Source of the DNA: Rhipidocladum racemiflorum
Lineage: Eukaryota; Streptophyta; Magnoliopsida; Poales; Poaceae
NCBI GenBank assembly: GCA_036346355.1
Contig: JAYEVF010000027.1
Coordinates: 1,116,001-1,180,000, forward strand
DNA: 64,000 bases
Direction: 5' to 3'
In this document: positions 54,998-64,000 of the stretch, one piece after another
How positions within the stretch are numbered: position 1 is the stretch's first letter
Layout: every line of letters begins with the position of its first letter
The notes under the pieces: generated by a model
What the model was told of the DNA's origin: nothing
The model's database searches: none
The model's input: the letters and a program-made list of their open reading frames with translations, nothing else
Translations under genes and position numbers: made by a program

Positions 54998-57900
54998 TGT
55001 AACATCCCAAAATTTAATAAAAGAGAGAAACAAAATTTTAAAATATAGATTTGTGTTATTCTTGAATTTCCTGAATTCAGTGGTCTTTATGGTGATTTCT
55101 TTATTGGAAAGTAAAAAAAATGAATTCGTAAAAAGAAGAAAAGTTTAAAGGTAAAAAGATAAAAAGTAAAAATCTGAGAAAAATCTGCAAAAATAATATA
55201 AAATTTGTGGATCCCTCTGGAAGTATGATTTGGCAATAAAAAATCAATGAGAAACCATTTAATCAAAGAAATGATTATTTTCATTAACTTGACGTGACAC
55301 TGAACAGTGCAAAGAAGTAATTTTATAAATTTTTATTGAACTTTAATGTAGCCAAAAATTTTACCACACTATATTTATACCACTTTTCACTTCTGGTAAA
55401 ATTAGTGAAAATTAATAATAAAATTTAATTCCCCTTTTAATTTATTTATCTCAAATATGAAATTTTGCAAAATTGAGCAAAAGATTTATTAGAAAATAAA
55501 TATTTAATATTTAAATTTTAAAATTTTATGGAAGTATTCTGACATCTTTCTAAACCTTGCGTAAAAGTTTCAAAAATAATCATGTTGATTTAAACCTTTA
55601 ATCAAATGATTTTCAAAAATTAAATGTTTGGGCAGTCCTTGTTACAAGATTTTTAGTAACTAATATACTAGGTATTTTTGTATAAAATTTTTATAATAGG
55701 TAATAAACGTACTCAGAGGCTTGAATAAATTTTTTCAAAAATTTACTTGATGTGTAACCCCCTGAATTAAATGCCCCTTTAATGAATCATCTACATGCGT
55801 TAACTTGAAGCTAGCTCTCTCTCATTGACAGGTGGGGCCCGCCCATTAATGCATCCCACCGACCGAATCTTTGATCGCACTCAGTGACCTGTGGTCCCCC
55901 CCCCACTTTGCCCGGCCCCGCTGTCAGCCTCCCTGCCTCTCTTTCTTTCTCTCCTTCTCTCGCCAACATGTGGCCGCGGGCCCAGCTGTGCTTCCTCCTC
56001 CCTCGCTGCTCCCCTTGCTCTCTCTCTCTCTCACCGGAGAAATCTCGAAGCCACCACCTTTGGAAATTGTCTTCTTCACACCACAATCTTGCGAAACCCA
56101 AGGCCATAGTGTTTGTACCGACATGCCGCATCCGCCTAAGCCTCGTCCATGCCTTGAACCCAGGATTTCCACACGTTGTCTCATCACCGACCATCTTGAT
56201 CCAACCACGGTTGAGATCGCGTAGCCACCATGCAAAATGCTCCTCACATTGTCTATTTATGGACCTGAACCATCTCTGGAACTCGCCACACACTCGGCAC
56301 CCTTCCTCCATCACAAAACCACCCAACTTGACCTCGTCTTCCTCGATTCTGGTGAAAAATCGAGAAGAAAGGGAATTCAAACTGAAGGAACTACGGTGAG
56401 CTTTACTGTAATTCTTTTAGTGGGAAGTATTCTCAAGCACTCACGAGCATTTTACGCTGCTTGACTATCACCTCCAACGCCCGTAGCGCCATCGCACTGT
56501 ACACCTCGCCATCGCTGCACCTTCATGGTGAGAGCTCGGTTTGTCTTCTCTTTTTCTTGTTTGAGCTCGGAACTAGGATCGTTGAGACTCACTTATACTT
56601 TTACACTTGTCGTTCACACTAGAAATGGACTCCATTACCATCGCAGCTTGATACCGATGAGCTCGCCACTAGTCACCGATGAGGACTCTTTTCGCTTACG
56701 GTTAACCTTGACTAATACCATCATTAGATGCGCAATGACCCCAGGAAGCTCACCGAGTTGTCCATTCGAAGTTCCCAACACCACCTCGCCACCGACGAGC
56801 TTGTGCCATGATCTCCTTTGCTCGGTGCCTCTACCAGGTGGGCCTCGCCCGTCAATCTCTAGCACTCACTCGTTTCCCATTGACTGGTCGGTCCCATAAG
56901 GCAGCCGCCCATCGCGTGCGTGCACAAAACTCATGGTTCACTAACCCCTAGGCCCGATTTTCAGCAATTCCAACCCATTTTCAAATAAGCTAGCGCACAA
57001 AACTCCAAAATGCGCTTTAATGTATTTTCAATTTTGAGATAATTTATTCAAACCGATTTAATTGAAACTTCCATATCTTCTGAACCATAGATCCAAATTA
57101 GATGAACCAAGTTTCCCAATTTATGATAAATCATCTAGTTTTAAAATATGTAAAAATATTTTCAAATTGATCACGGTTAAAATTTAAATTCAAATTCAAG
57201 GTGTACATTTGAAATATTCGTCATGTAGAATTTGTGCAATTTAAGTCCAATTAAGTGTAACAAATTTTACTAGAATCCTTGTGTGATAACCTTTCTGAAC
57301 ATGTAAAGAAATTTAAATTTTGTGTTAGTTTGTATCATTTTCTAATTAAGATTGTTTTCAATATGTTAATTAAACAATAATTCATAACTTGCATAAATTA
57401 AGTTCAAATAATATAAGACCAATTTATTTGTGATAGTTAGACAGTGAGCAACCTCATTTTGTAATAATACTTAGGGTCTACCATGCAACTTTTATTTGCT
57501 ACCAACCCTGTTATTTTATGTACTAATTTATATTAGTACAAGTAACTTTAGTCTCTTGAATTTAAAATTTAATATAATTAAGATTATAATCTTAGCTTCT
57601 TGAAATCATAAAATAAAATATAGCAAATCATACGAACAAATGTTGTGTGTGTTATGCAACCTCAGACTAATAATAATAAGAAAGACTACAACGCGAAAGT
57701 AAAAAAAACTCATACATGAAATCATGAAAACCTAACCCACAACCCTACTTGTTTTGTGTAATAATTTTTATTTGATTTTTACATTTGCCTTCTTTTTGCC
57801 ACTAATGAAAGTTTTTATTTGCTATGTTTTTATTTAACGATGTGTAGAATCCGACATTGCTGATCTGCTGTTGACAACTTCGATCCCAAATATTTTGACG

Positions 57901-59761
57901 AACAGCAAGGCAAGCACTCCCTTGACCATATTGATCCCATTTTTCATAATCACTTAAAATGTTGATTAATAATTTGCCTACATGCATTATTTTTCACATG
58001 AATGCTTATTTTGTGGTTACTAGTAGCTATAATCCTTCATTGATGGATTTCCTTAATCAATATTGACATGTGAACCATGATAACCCTAGTTGATGAATAG
58101 ACTTATGATGATAGGCTGGGTATACTCTATTAATAATATCACATACTTAGCCATGCTTTAGAAACATACTATTGAAAGAAAGAAACATATGTTTTTATGA
58201 AATTTAAAAAGGTTGGATATGACAGTAAAGGATATTGATATTTAGGTAAAAATGGGAATAAAACTATGATTTTGACACAGGCAAACTATTGGCGATAGTC
58301 GGTTGTGCGAGCTTTAGCTTGCACGTGGTTAGGGGGAGATTTTCTCGCCTGAGTCGATTAAGGACCGAACTAATATGTTGTTTCCATGCCAAGACAACTG
58401 TACAACCATGAGGGCTGGTATGAGATTGCCTTAACCTATTATGCTATTTGAAACTAGCTTTGCATATTGGAAGGCTGTAATAATACGGGCATTCTGAGTA
58501 GGTTTGCTCGAAGGGACGTCCACACCAAGGTGATTTGGAATAAATATTTACCGATACAACCGTGTACGCCTTGCTATGGGGACAAATGGTTATTGATTTA
58601 TATGAGTGTGTTAAATAGCTTTACAAAAAAAAGATGATTATTCCTTATGGGTAAAGCAATACACCTCGACAGAGTTAAAACTAATTGATTAGCCACGCTC
58701 AAGGTCATGAGTACTTGGTAAGGTCATCACATAGTTAAAAATTTTCCATTTTCATAAAAATGAGATAGATGGTATGAAACTGAATAATCTTGTTTAATTT
58801 TCTTTATGTCTTATTTAAATGTTGCCAGGAGATGGTGTTGAACGTTCTATTGCTCACAAAGGGTTGTAAGTCAATCATTACATTTTTGTTACTTTTTACT
58901 TGTTATTTTATATACTAGTTAAATTATTTTTATTCATTTACGCTTTCACTCTACTATTCAATATTTACAATTAAATTTCAGCTGTATGCAAAACAACCGT
59001 AGCAACCTTTTATTTGTTTCAGCCTGCATATATTTTAGGTTTGTAAAATTCTTGAGAGTATATATGTATTCAACTTGCTATTAATGTTGTTTTTAAGGTG
59101 AAGAATCATATATAGAATTTTTTTTAAAAATAATATATTTTTTTATTCAAATTGCAAAAATGTACCTTGATTCAAAAAATTTACAAAAATATACCTCTGT
59201 CGCCAATTGAAATGGCGACAGAGACTGTTTTGTCACAGATTGAATTTGGCTGACGGATTATTTTATCGTAGATTCATTTAGTCGACAAGGTTGAGGTCTC
59301 TGTCGCCATTTGAATTGGCGACAGGCCCCTGTCGCCAATTCAAATGGCGACAGAGGTATATTTTTGTAAATTTTTTGAATCAAGGTATATTTTTGCAATT
59401 TGAATAAAAAATATATTATTTTAAAAAAAACTCTCATATATACTCGAAGACACTTATTTTGACGCATGAAACGGGTTTAATAACGATGATTTTTTCTAGG
59501 TTTCACGTTGCCAGTTGCCTGTGGAATATTGGGCGTAGATGGCACACTATAAGATGAAAAGTTTCAATTTTTGATTTACTTATGTTTTATGTATTATTAT
59601 ATATAAAAGAACTTTCATTGTAATAAACTATGCAACTTTTGTATAGCTGTGTTTTGAAATTGTGATAGTGTGTTCTAGCTCTTGATCATGGGATTAATAT
59701 GGTATACACTTTAGAATCTTTCTTTAATGTTGGACTGTAGCATAAAAGGAAGGGTCTTACA
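54998..59761 (+). mobile_element. Solo LTR (4.76 kb) of a Gypsy-type element, in the LINE
   Basis: Starts TGTAACATCCCAAAATTT and ends GGGTCTTACA, with TSD GTGCA at 54993-54997 and 59762-59766. No internal coding domain and no second LTR, so it is a solo LTR formed by LTR-LTR recombination. Plus orientation: AT-rich start, C/T-rich leader at 55900-56400 with a donor ACG|GTGAGC near 56395, and a conserved block at 58260-58760 similar in position to 1-480 of the first LTR. A MULE-type MITE is inserted at 59116. The transcribed ORFs at 55884-56899 are LTR leader, not genes. Confidence 0.9.
59116..59433. mobile_element. MULE-type foldback MITE (318 bp) in the solo LTR
   Basis: 9-bp TSD TCATATATA at 59107-59115 and 59434-59442. 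Inverted ends GAATTTTTTTTAAAAATAAT and GAGTTTTTTTTAAAATAAT continue through TTCAAATTGCAAAAATGTACC for about 100 bp. The inner ends carry TGTCGCCAATT.AAATGGCGACA units (59200, 59301, 59328). The plan (A/T end, GCAAAAAT word, palindromic CGCC..GGCG units) is that of the MULE at 30998-36224. Confidence 0.92.
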
Positions 59762-59766
59762 GTGCA

Positions 59767-60830
59767 TCACAAGCTGTATAGTTCTTCTCTTAGCAAGTGT
59801 TATGCTTAAATTCACCATCCTGTTCATGCAGGCTCTTACTTTTTCTAACTTCGGTGACTACCAGGGGAGCACGATTGACTTTCCTCTTCTTGTCATATAT
59901 GGTTGGGGCACTTAAGGAGGCTTCTTTATCATGAGTGCCACTCTGTTTAGGACTAACCTTGGCCTGAGGAGTGAAGAGGAGCTGCCTTTTCCTGATAGTG
60001 GGTAATTTATCATTGCCAGAGAAAGCAATAGCTTTGCCCTTGCAAGATGCTGGGGACTTCAGAGAAGGGCATTTATCTGGAACCACAAAAGATTTATGTC
60101 TAGCAATAACACCTTCCATTTGATGAATTATCTCCCAGGCCTTTGTTTGCAGGTTGTCTTTAGCCCGGCCAAAACTTTTAGGGGACATGAGCATGTTAGT
60201 GAAGAAAATCAGCCCAATCAGCTAGGACTTGAAGCTTTACTCATTGAAGAGTTCATTGCTGGATTGAAGAACTTCCCCAAACACTGTGTTGGCATGAAGG
60301 ACTCTGATTAGGTACCAAAGGTTCAGCGCATACTGAAACAGGACAGGCAACGATTGGGTGGACCTCTGGATAAACCTGAACCAGTCCCACCCGCAACTGT
60401 AAATTAAAAGTAATGCCCCAACAATCCAAAGGATACCCTAACAGCATCAACCAAACCTCTTTATTATAGTGAACAGTACGCATATTACGGGCATCATTAT
60501 GCTTAATGAAGGAGATTCTGGCATCACCATGCTCAAAAGGCCCATTATAAACTGGCGCATCTCTACTGCGAACTCCAGCTAGCTGAACATAAGCTTAACC
60601 AAACGAGCAGTGTTACGTCTCTTACCCGAAAGTGTTGCCGATCCTCGATGAACTCACGCAGGACTGCCGCAATCAGCATATCCCCATTGTTGCGAGCGAT
60701 GGCTCCACCCTCGTGCGCTGGACTCGATCGGGGATTTCCTAGGGCGGCAGGTCCTGACCACTCGGCATGAATGGGCACTGGTCAGCACCATAGTTCACCA
60801 TGGCTTGATAGTTTTACCTCCAGGCCCAGC
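59767..60830 (-). pseudogene. L1-type LINE ORF1 (nucleic-acid-binding protein), broken
   Basis: Minus-strand blocks in order from 60800: a start region MVNYGADQCPF; FEHGDARISFIKHNDARNMR followed by TVHYNKEVWLMLLGYPLDCW, which resembles the DUF4283-like domain of plant LINE ORF1; then a lysine- and serine-rich C-terminal region (frame 60194-59790: KSFVVPDKCPSLKSPASCKG, KVSPKQSGTHDKEAS). Several frame changes separate these. Position and orientation fit the ORF2 piece at 53827-54336; the solo LTR at 54998 split the element. Confidence 0.7.
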
Positions 60831-61360
60831 TGCAGCGAAAAAATGAAATAAAATTCCGAAGTGACTCATCGACCTGCCACACAGTAACCAACTGGGGTCG
60901 AATCCCGGTAATAGGCCCCTTCAAAATACTTCTTCAAAACTGACGTTGATTCTTCCACTTCTCCAACTTGGGGATGATTACTGTAAGAGAGGTAATCTTG
61001 AAACAAACGAAGGGGTAAGTAATCATCATCTATTCTTCATTCATGCTTTAATAGTTGTGCAACTTGTAAAAGGAAATCTAAACAACTATATTCAAAGCTT
61101 ACACAATGAATGGTTGACATGACTTATTTCACTATAGCAGTCTTTTACAATTGAATACAATAAGTTAAAAATAAGTAAAATAAATAATAGAAATAATAAG
61201 TATTTAGAGATTTCAGTCTTGTACACAACCTAGACCAGTTCATCCTCATGCCGCGGGTGGGCTCAGGTATTTATGCATGGACGAGGCGCGTTGGCGTGCG
61301 GGTCTAGGACTCCGAGTGAGCGGCGGCACGCGTGATCAGTGGGGAAGAAGCATAGTGCGG
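60831..61360. other. LINE 5' flank and unclassified repeat-like sequence
   Basis: The LINE 5' region probably ends in here but I cannot place it. The segment 61230-61360 is GC-rich. No gene recognised. Confidence 0.35.
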
Positions 61361-61369
61361 CACACTAGG

Positions 61370-61667
61370 GAAATTTTTTTTTCAAAAATAATCAACAGAT
61401 TTTTTTTCGAAAATAGGCACCATCGTTTAAATATGAGGCAAGCGCCCCATGTTGGAGTGATAGGTATTTGGATGCAAAAAATGTTGACAAATTCACTCCT
61501 TCATGTGTCTATTTTCGTATTGCGTTTTTTGCATGCAGGCCCATATCACCCCAATATGGGACGATTGCTCTATATCCGGGCAACGGGGACCTATTTTTAT
61601 AATAATTTTTTTATGTCGATTATTTTTAAAAATAGATTTAAAATAAATATTAAATAAAAATAAATTC
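61370..61667. mobile_element. MULE-type foldback MITE (about 298 bp)
   Basis: 9-bp TSD CACACTAGG at 61361-61369 and 61668-61676. The ends GAAATTTTTTTTTCAAAAAT and, inverted, GGAATTTATTTTTATTTAAT are A/T-rich. The centre has a strong inverted repeat: CCATGTTGGAGTGATAGG..GGATGCAAAAAA against TTTTTTGCATGCAGG..ATCACCCCAATATGGG. No coding capacity. Confidence 0.82.
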
Positions 61668-61676
61668 CACACTAGG

Positions 61677-62480
61677 GTTAGTGCACTCGTGAGGCTAGGC
61701 CGGTGGGTCGACGGGCAGTCTGAGGGGAGATGGACTGGCACGTTGGTGCCTAGGGAAAAGAAGATGAACCAACCGGGATTAGACCCGAGGGAAAAGAAGA
61801 AAAATGGAAAAGGATTTCTGAACTAAAAAAATGATTGAAATTCAAATAAATAGCAAACGAGTCCTAAAATTTCCAAAAAATACAAAAAAAATTCTTGCAG
61901 CGCGAAGAACCCAAATAAAATTGGTTTATTTTATTTTGTGTATAGATTAATCAAGTTAAATCTTTTTATTTTAGGAAAATTCTAATTAAGCTTTATTTAA
62001 TTATAGAAAAATCCAAATAGTTCTTTTTTATTTTTAAAACTTCAAAGGCACAAAAATTGGAGTGTTCAAGTATGAATTCTACCAGTTGAGGAAGATGATT
62101 CAGCATTGGGATATTTCTATGTCGTCAGGTTTGAATATGATTATAAGGGTGTCTACCTGGGTGCAAACCCTAGTCGGTTCCCTTTGGGCTATGGCAAACC
62201 ACATAGACTCTATATTTATTTATCTAGACTTTGTTTATTGTATCCGACGCTTAAGGCCCACTTTATAAAACTATTAATATTATCTATGTATTCTTTTTAT
62301 TTATATTTGTGTATGAATGATGATGATATTCTTGTGTATGTATGTACTAGTTACTGATTATGAGATTATTATGTAAATACACAGGAGGTCCAAAATGACT
62401 AGATCCGAGTCCTAAATTTAAAATACAAAGCGCCCAAAATCAAAATTAAAATTTGAAACAACGGTATGTTAAAAATAAAA
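61677..62480 (+). mobile_element. Degenerate retroelement (LTR-like) remnant
   Basis: AT-rich AAATTCC.AAAAAAT-type sequence followed by a block with GTATGAATTCTACCAGTTGAG, GGTGTCTACCTGGGTGCAAA and TGGGCTATGGCAAACCACAT, a style seen in downstream parts of long grass Gypsy LTRs. No borders, TSD or coding domain found. Confidence 0.4.
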
Positions 62481-62900
62481 GGAAAAGAAAGATGGTTTTC
62501 CATTGTAGCACAGGACTACAAGCTAACACTTAGCAAAATATTTACTGTACTAGTTCTCATTTTTTTTACAAAACTAATCTATACAAAATAATTTATAAAA
62601 ATAATTTTTAATCCATACTTACCACACTTGGAAAGCGCAGAATTAAGCTCCTGCCATCCCGTGCGCGGAAAAAGCTCCCCTCAGCGGCTCAGCCACACAG
62701 CGCCAGCCTGCCCGTCCCCGATGCGCACGTGTGCCACGCGGCAACGCACCCTGAGCTCTCGCTAGCCAAGCTGCCCCGCCTCTCAACAATGAAACATCGC
62801 CACCGTCGCCGTCACCTCCTTCCTTCCTTCCCTCCTCGTACCAGACGGCGACCAGTAGAGACGACGGCGACGAGGAGGCTACTACCGCCGAGTCCTGGAC
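62481..62900 (+). promoter_or_regulatory. Probable promoter and 5' UTR of the S26 protease gene
   Basis: The base composition shifts sharply from AT-rich to GC-rich at about 62630. 62640-62900 is a GC-rich CCGCC/TCC-repeat leader of the kind upstream of grass genes. I see no clear TATA box; AAATATTTACTG near 62537 is a weak candidate. Confidence 0.4.
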
Positions 62901-63011
62901 ATGGCAGGGGTGCGGGCCACCATTTGGCCGACCGTGAAGAGCTGCTTCACCGGCGCCCTGATTGGCGTCAACATCACCGACCGGTACGCCTCCGTTGTCA
63001 CCATGAACCAG
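62901..63011 (+). CDS. First exon of a mitochondrial inner membrane protease subunit-like gene (peptidase S26)
   Basis: ATG at 62901 opens exactly 37 codons ending at donor CAG|GTAAGT (63011/63012): MAGVRATIWPTVKSCFTGAL, IGVNITDRYASVVTMNQ. The pattern W..VKSC.TG.LIG..ITDRYASVV closely resembles the N-terminus of plant IMP-type signal peptidases, where a membrane segment (here SCFTGALIGVNI) precedes the catalytic Ser in a following (V.G.SM) block. That block and the catalytic Lys would lie in later exons beyond the window. Such proteases remove sorting peptides from inner-membrane and intermembrane-space proteins. Phase 0 exon end and GC-rich leader support a real gene. I cannot separate subunit 1 from subunit 2. 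Confidence 0.75.
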
Positions 63012-64000
63012 GTAAGTCAACCGCACAGCACCACCGGATTCGTGTCTCATCTCATTGCGCCAATTAAGAGCAAAAAGTGCGACTACTGACCGCCGGCGTT
63101 GCCAAATGCCAAGTGACTGTGCGCTATTGTAGTGGCTCTGCTTCTCCCGCGGCCACGTTGTAGTCTTCCGGTAAGTTTGCCACCGCTGAGTTCTTTGTTG
63201 GCTGTATACTTGGACATTTCTTGATCGCTGGATGGGTGGATGACTGGATGATGCAATTGCTGGATCTTGATGTTATTGTTATTTGTATATATATCGCCGA
63301 CGGACCACCAGAGTTTCGTGGTAAGTGATTGATTGCGTTGCCCGGCGATTGGATCCAGGTCCCGGACTCCCGGAGGCAGCGGAGATCCGGTAGATACCGG
63401 AGGGGCAATGCTGTGTGGAAGGGGACAATGCAGGTGTCAGTCGGGACTCGAGAGGTTATGGCCCTGTAAGAGATTCTATCACTCAAATGATTTTTCCCTT
63501 ATTTAGCGTCATCTTACTAGGCTCGTCGCTAGGCAAAACTGTGTAGATTAGTGATGGTGGCATTCGCATTCTTGCTGCCAAAGGCGATGCAAAAGAGATG
63601 CCTTGTTATTGTGTTCAACCAATGCTTCTGGCAATATTGCTAAATCGCCATTTGTACCTTTGGCCGATGTTGAGTTCAGTGGATCTGCAGGTTTACAAAA
63701 AGAATAATGGTTTAGTTGGGCTGCAAAATTTTGATGGTAAAATAGGACAGAAAACATATTGGCGTATTGATATCAGCTGGCGGTGCATATAAACTTTATA
63801 ACCACGGCTCAATTTCTTACCACATATATGTTACAATATAAAAATTGTTGCAATTACTTATCATTTACTTGCTTGGCATGCTTAGCACTGGACATGACCG
63901 GTCATGCCCCTCCTTTGTTATGAATTTTTTTTTATCTTAAGAACATTTTGATCTTAGTTGGCATATGCCACAAGAGGCATTTCACATGTATAAACATTTT
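63012..64000 (+). other. First intron of the S26 protease-like gene
   Basis: Starts with a consensus donor GTAAGTCAA. I searched for the expected second exon (a V.G.SM.PTF-like block) and did not find it before 64000. A perfect 14-bp palindrome CATGACCGGTCATG lies near 63893-63906. No transposon border recognised. Confidence 0.5.

Noticed and set aside
55884..56399. Gene encoded at 55884-56899
   Set aside because: Position inside a solo LTR, with the C/T-rich leader and donor site seen in related LTRs; ORFs on both strands overlap.
62643..63050. 135-codon minus-strand ORF
   Set aside because: Antisense shadow of the GC-rich leader and first exon of the S26 protease-like gene.
63400..63475. 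Second exon of the S26 protease-like gene (GTGTCAGTCGGGACTCGAG after an AG)
   Set aside because: The reading has no resemblance to the expected catalytic block and hits a stop soon after.

Overview
The window is eukaryotic and almost certainly from a grass (Poaceae) nuclear genome. The evidence is spliced exons with GT/AG borders, plant LTR retrotransposon families, a plant-type Helitron carrying RPA, Stowaway, Tourist and hAT MITEs, and GC-rich grass-like 5' coding sequence. I see no prokaryotic gene, CRISPR array, rRNA or tRNA gene. Most of the sequence is nested transposable elements, and many insertions can be proven by target-site duplications (TSDs) read at both ends.

Layout. Bases 1-4308 hold two Gypsy-type LTRs on the minus strand, one inserted in the other. 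From about 4309 to 51556 lies the 3' end of a plus-strand host gene of unrecognised function. Its penultimate exon (4977-5024 plus 51327-51345) is split by a 46.3 kb block. The outer element of that block is a Copia retrotransposon (Copia-1, minus strand, 5025-51321, TSD GTTTG). Copia-1 itself contains four insertions: a second Copia (Copia-2, plus, 8392-28452, TSD CATAC), which holds a chromodomain Gypsy element (minus, 10648-22267, TSD AGTGC); a MuDR-type MULE (30998-36224); a 14.2 kb Helitron (36399-50628); and a 273 bp hAT MITE in the 5' LTR (50867-51139). Subtracting the insertions leaves Copia-1 at about 6.5 kb and Copia-2 at about 8.4 kb, normal sizes.

The Helitron has both termini, a multi-exon Rep-helicase gene with one apparent 1-nt frameshift, and an RPA1-like gene for which I can propose 12 exons with consistent phase (573 codons plus stop). 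One in-frame 54-nt exon of that gene has been tandemly duplicated.

The 3' region of the host gene carries a small LTR element (51583-53324, TSD TAAAC, 128 bp LTRs, intact primer site and polypurine tract). It has no retroviral genes and instead carries a fusion of two captured host-gene pieces: a DEDD 3'-5' exonuclease (WRN-exonuclease-like) and a plastid-type beta-ketoacyl-ACP synthase. This is the most unusual object in the window.

From 53600 to about 62500 there are a Tourist-like MITE, an L1 LINE on the minus strand broken by a Stowaway MITE and by a 4.76 kb solo LTR (TSD GTGCA), two small MULE-type foldback elements, and retroelement debris. At 62901-63011 is the first coding exon of a host gene that looks like a mitochondrial inner membrane protease subunit (S26 signal-peptidase family); its intron runs to the end of the window.

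Limits: all similarity calls are from reading motifs, not from searches. Exon borders are hand-placed. Many element ORFs are broken by 1-2 nt indels, some of which may be assembly errors.
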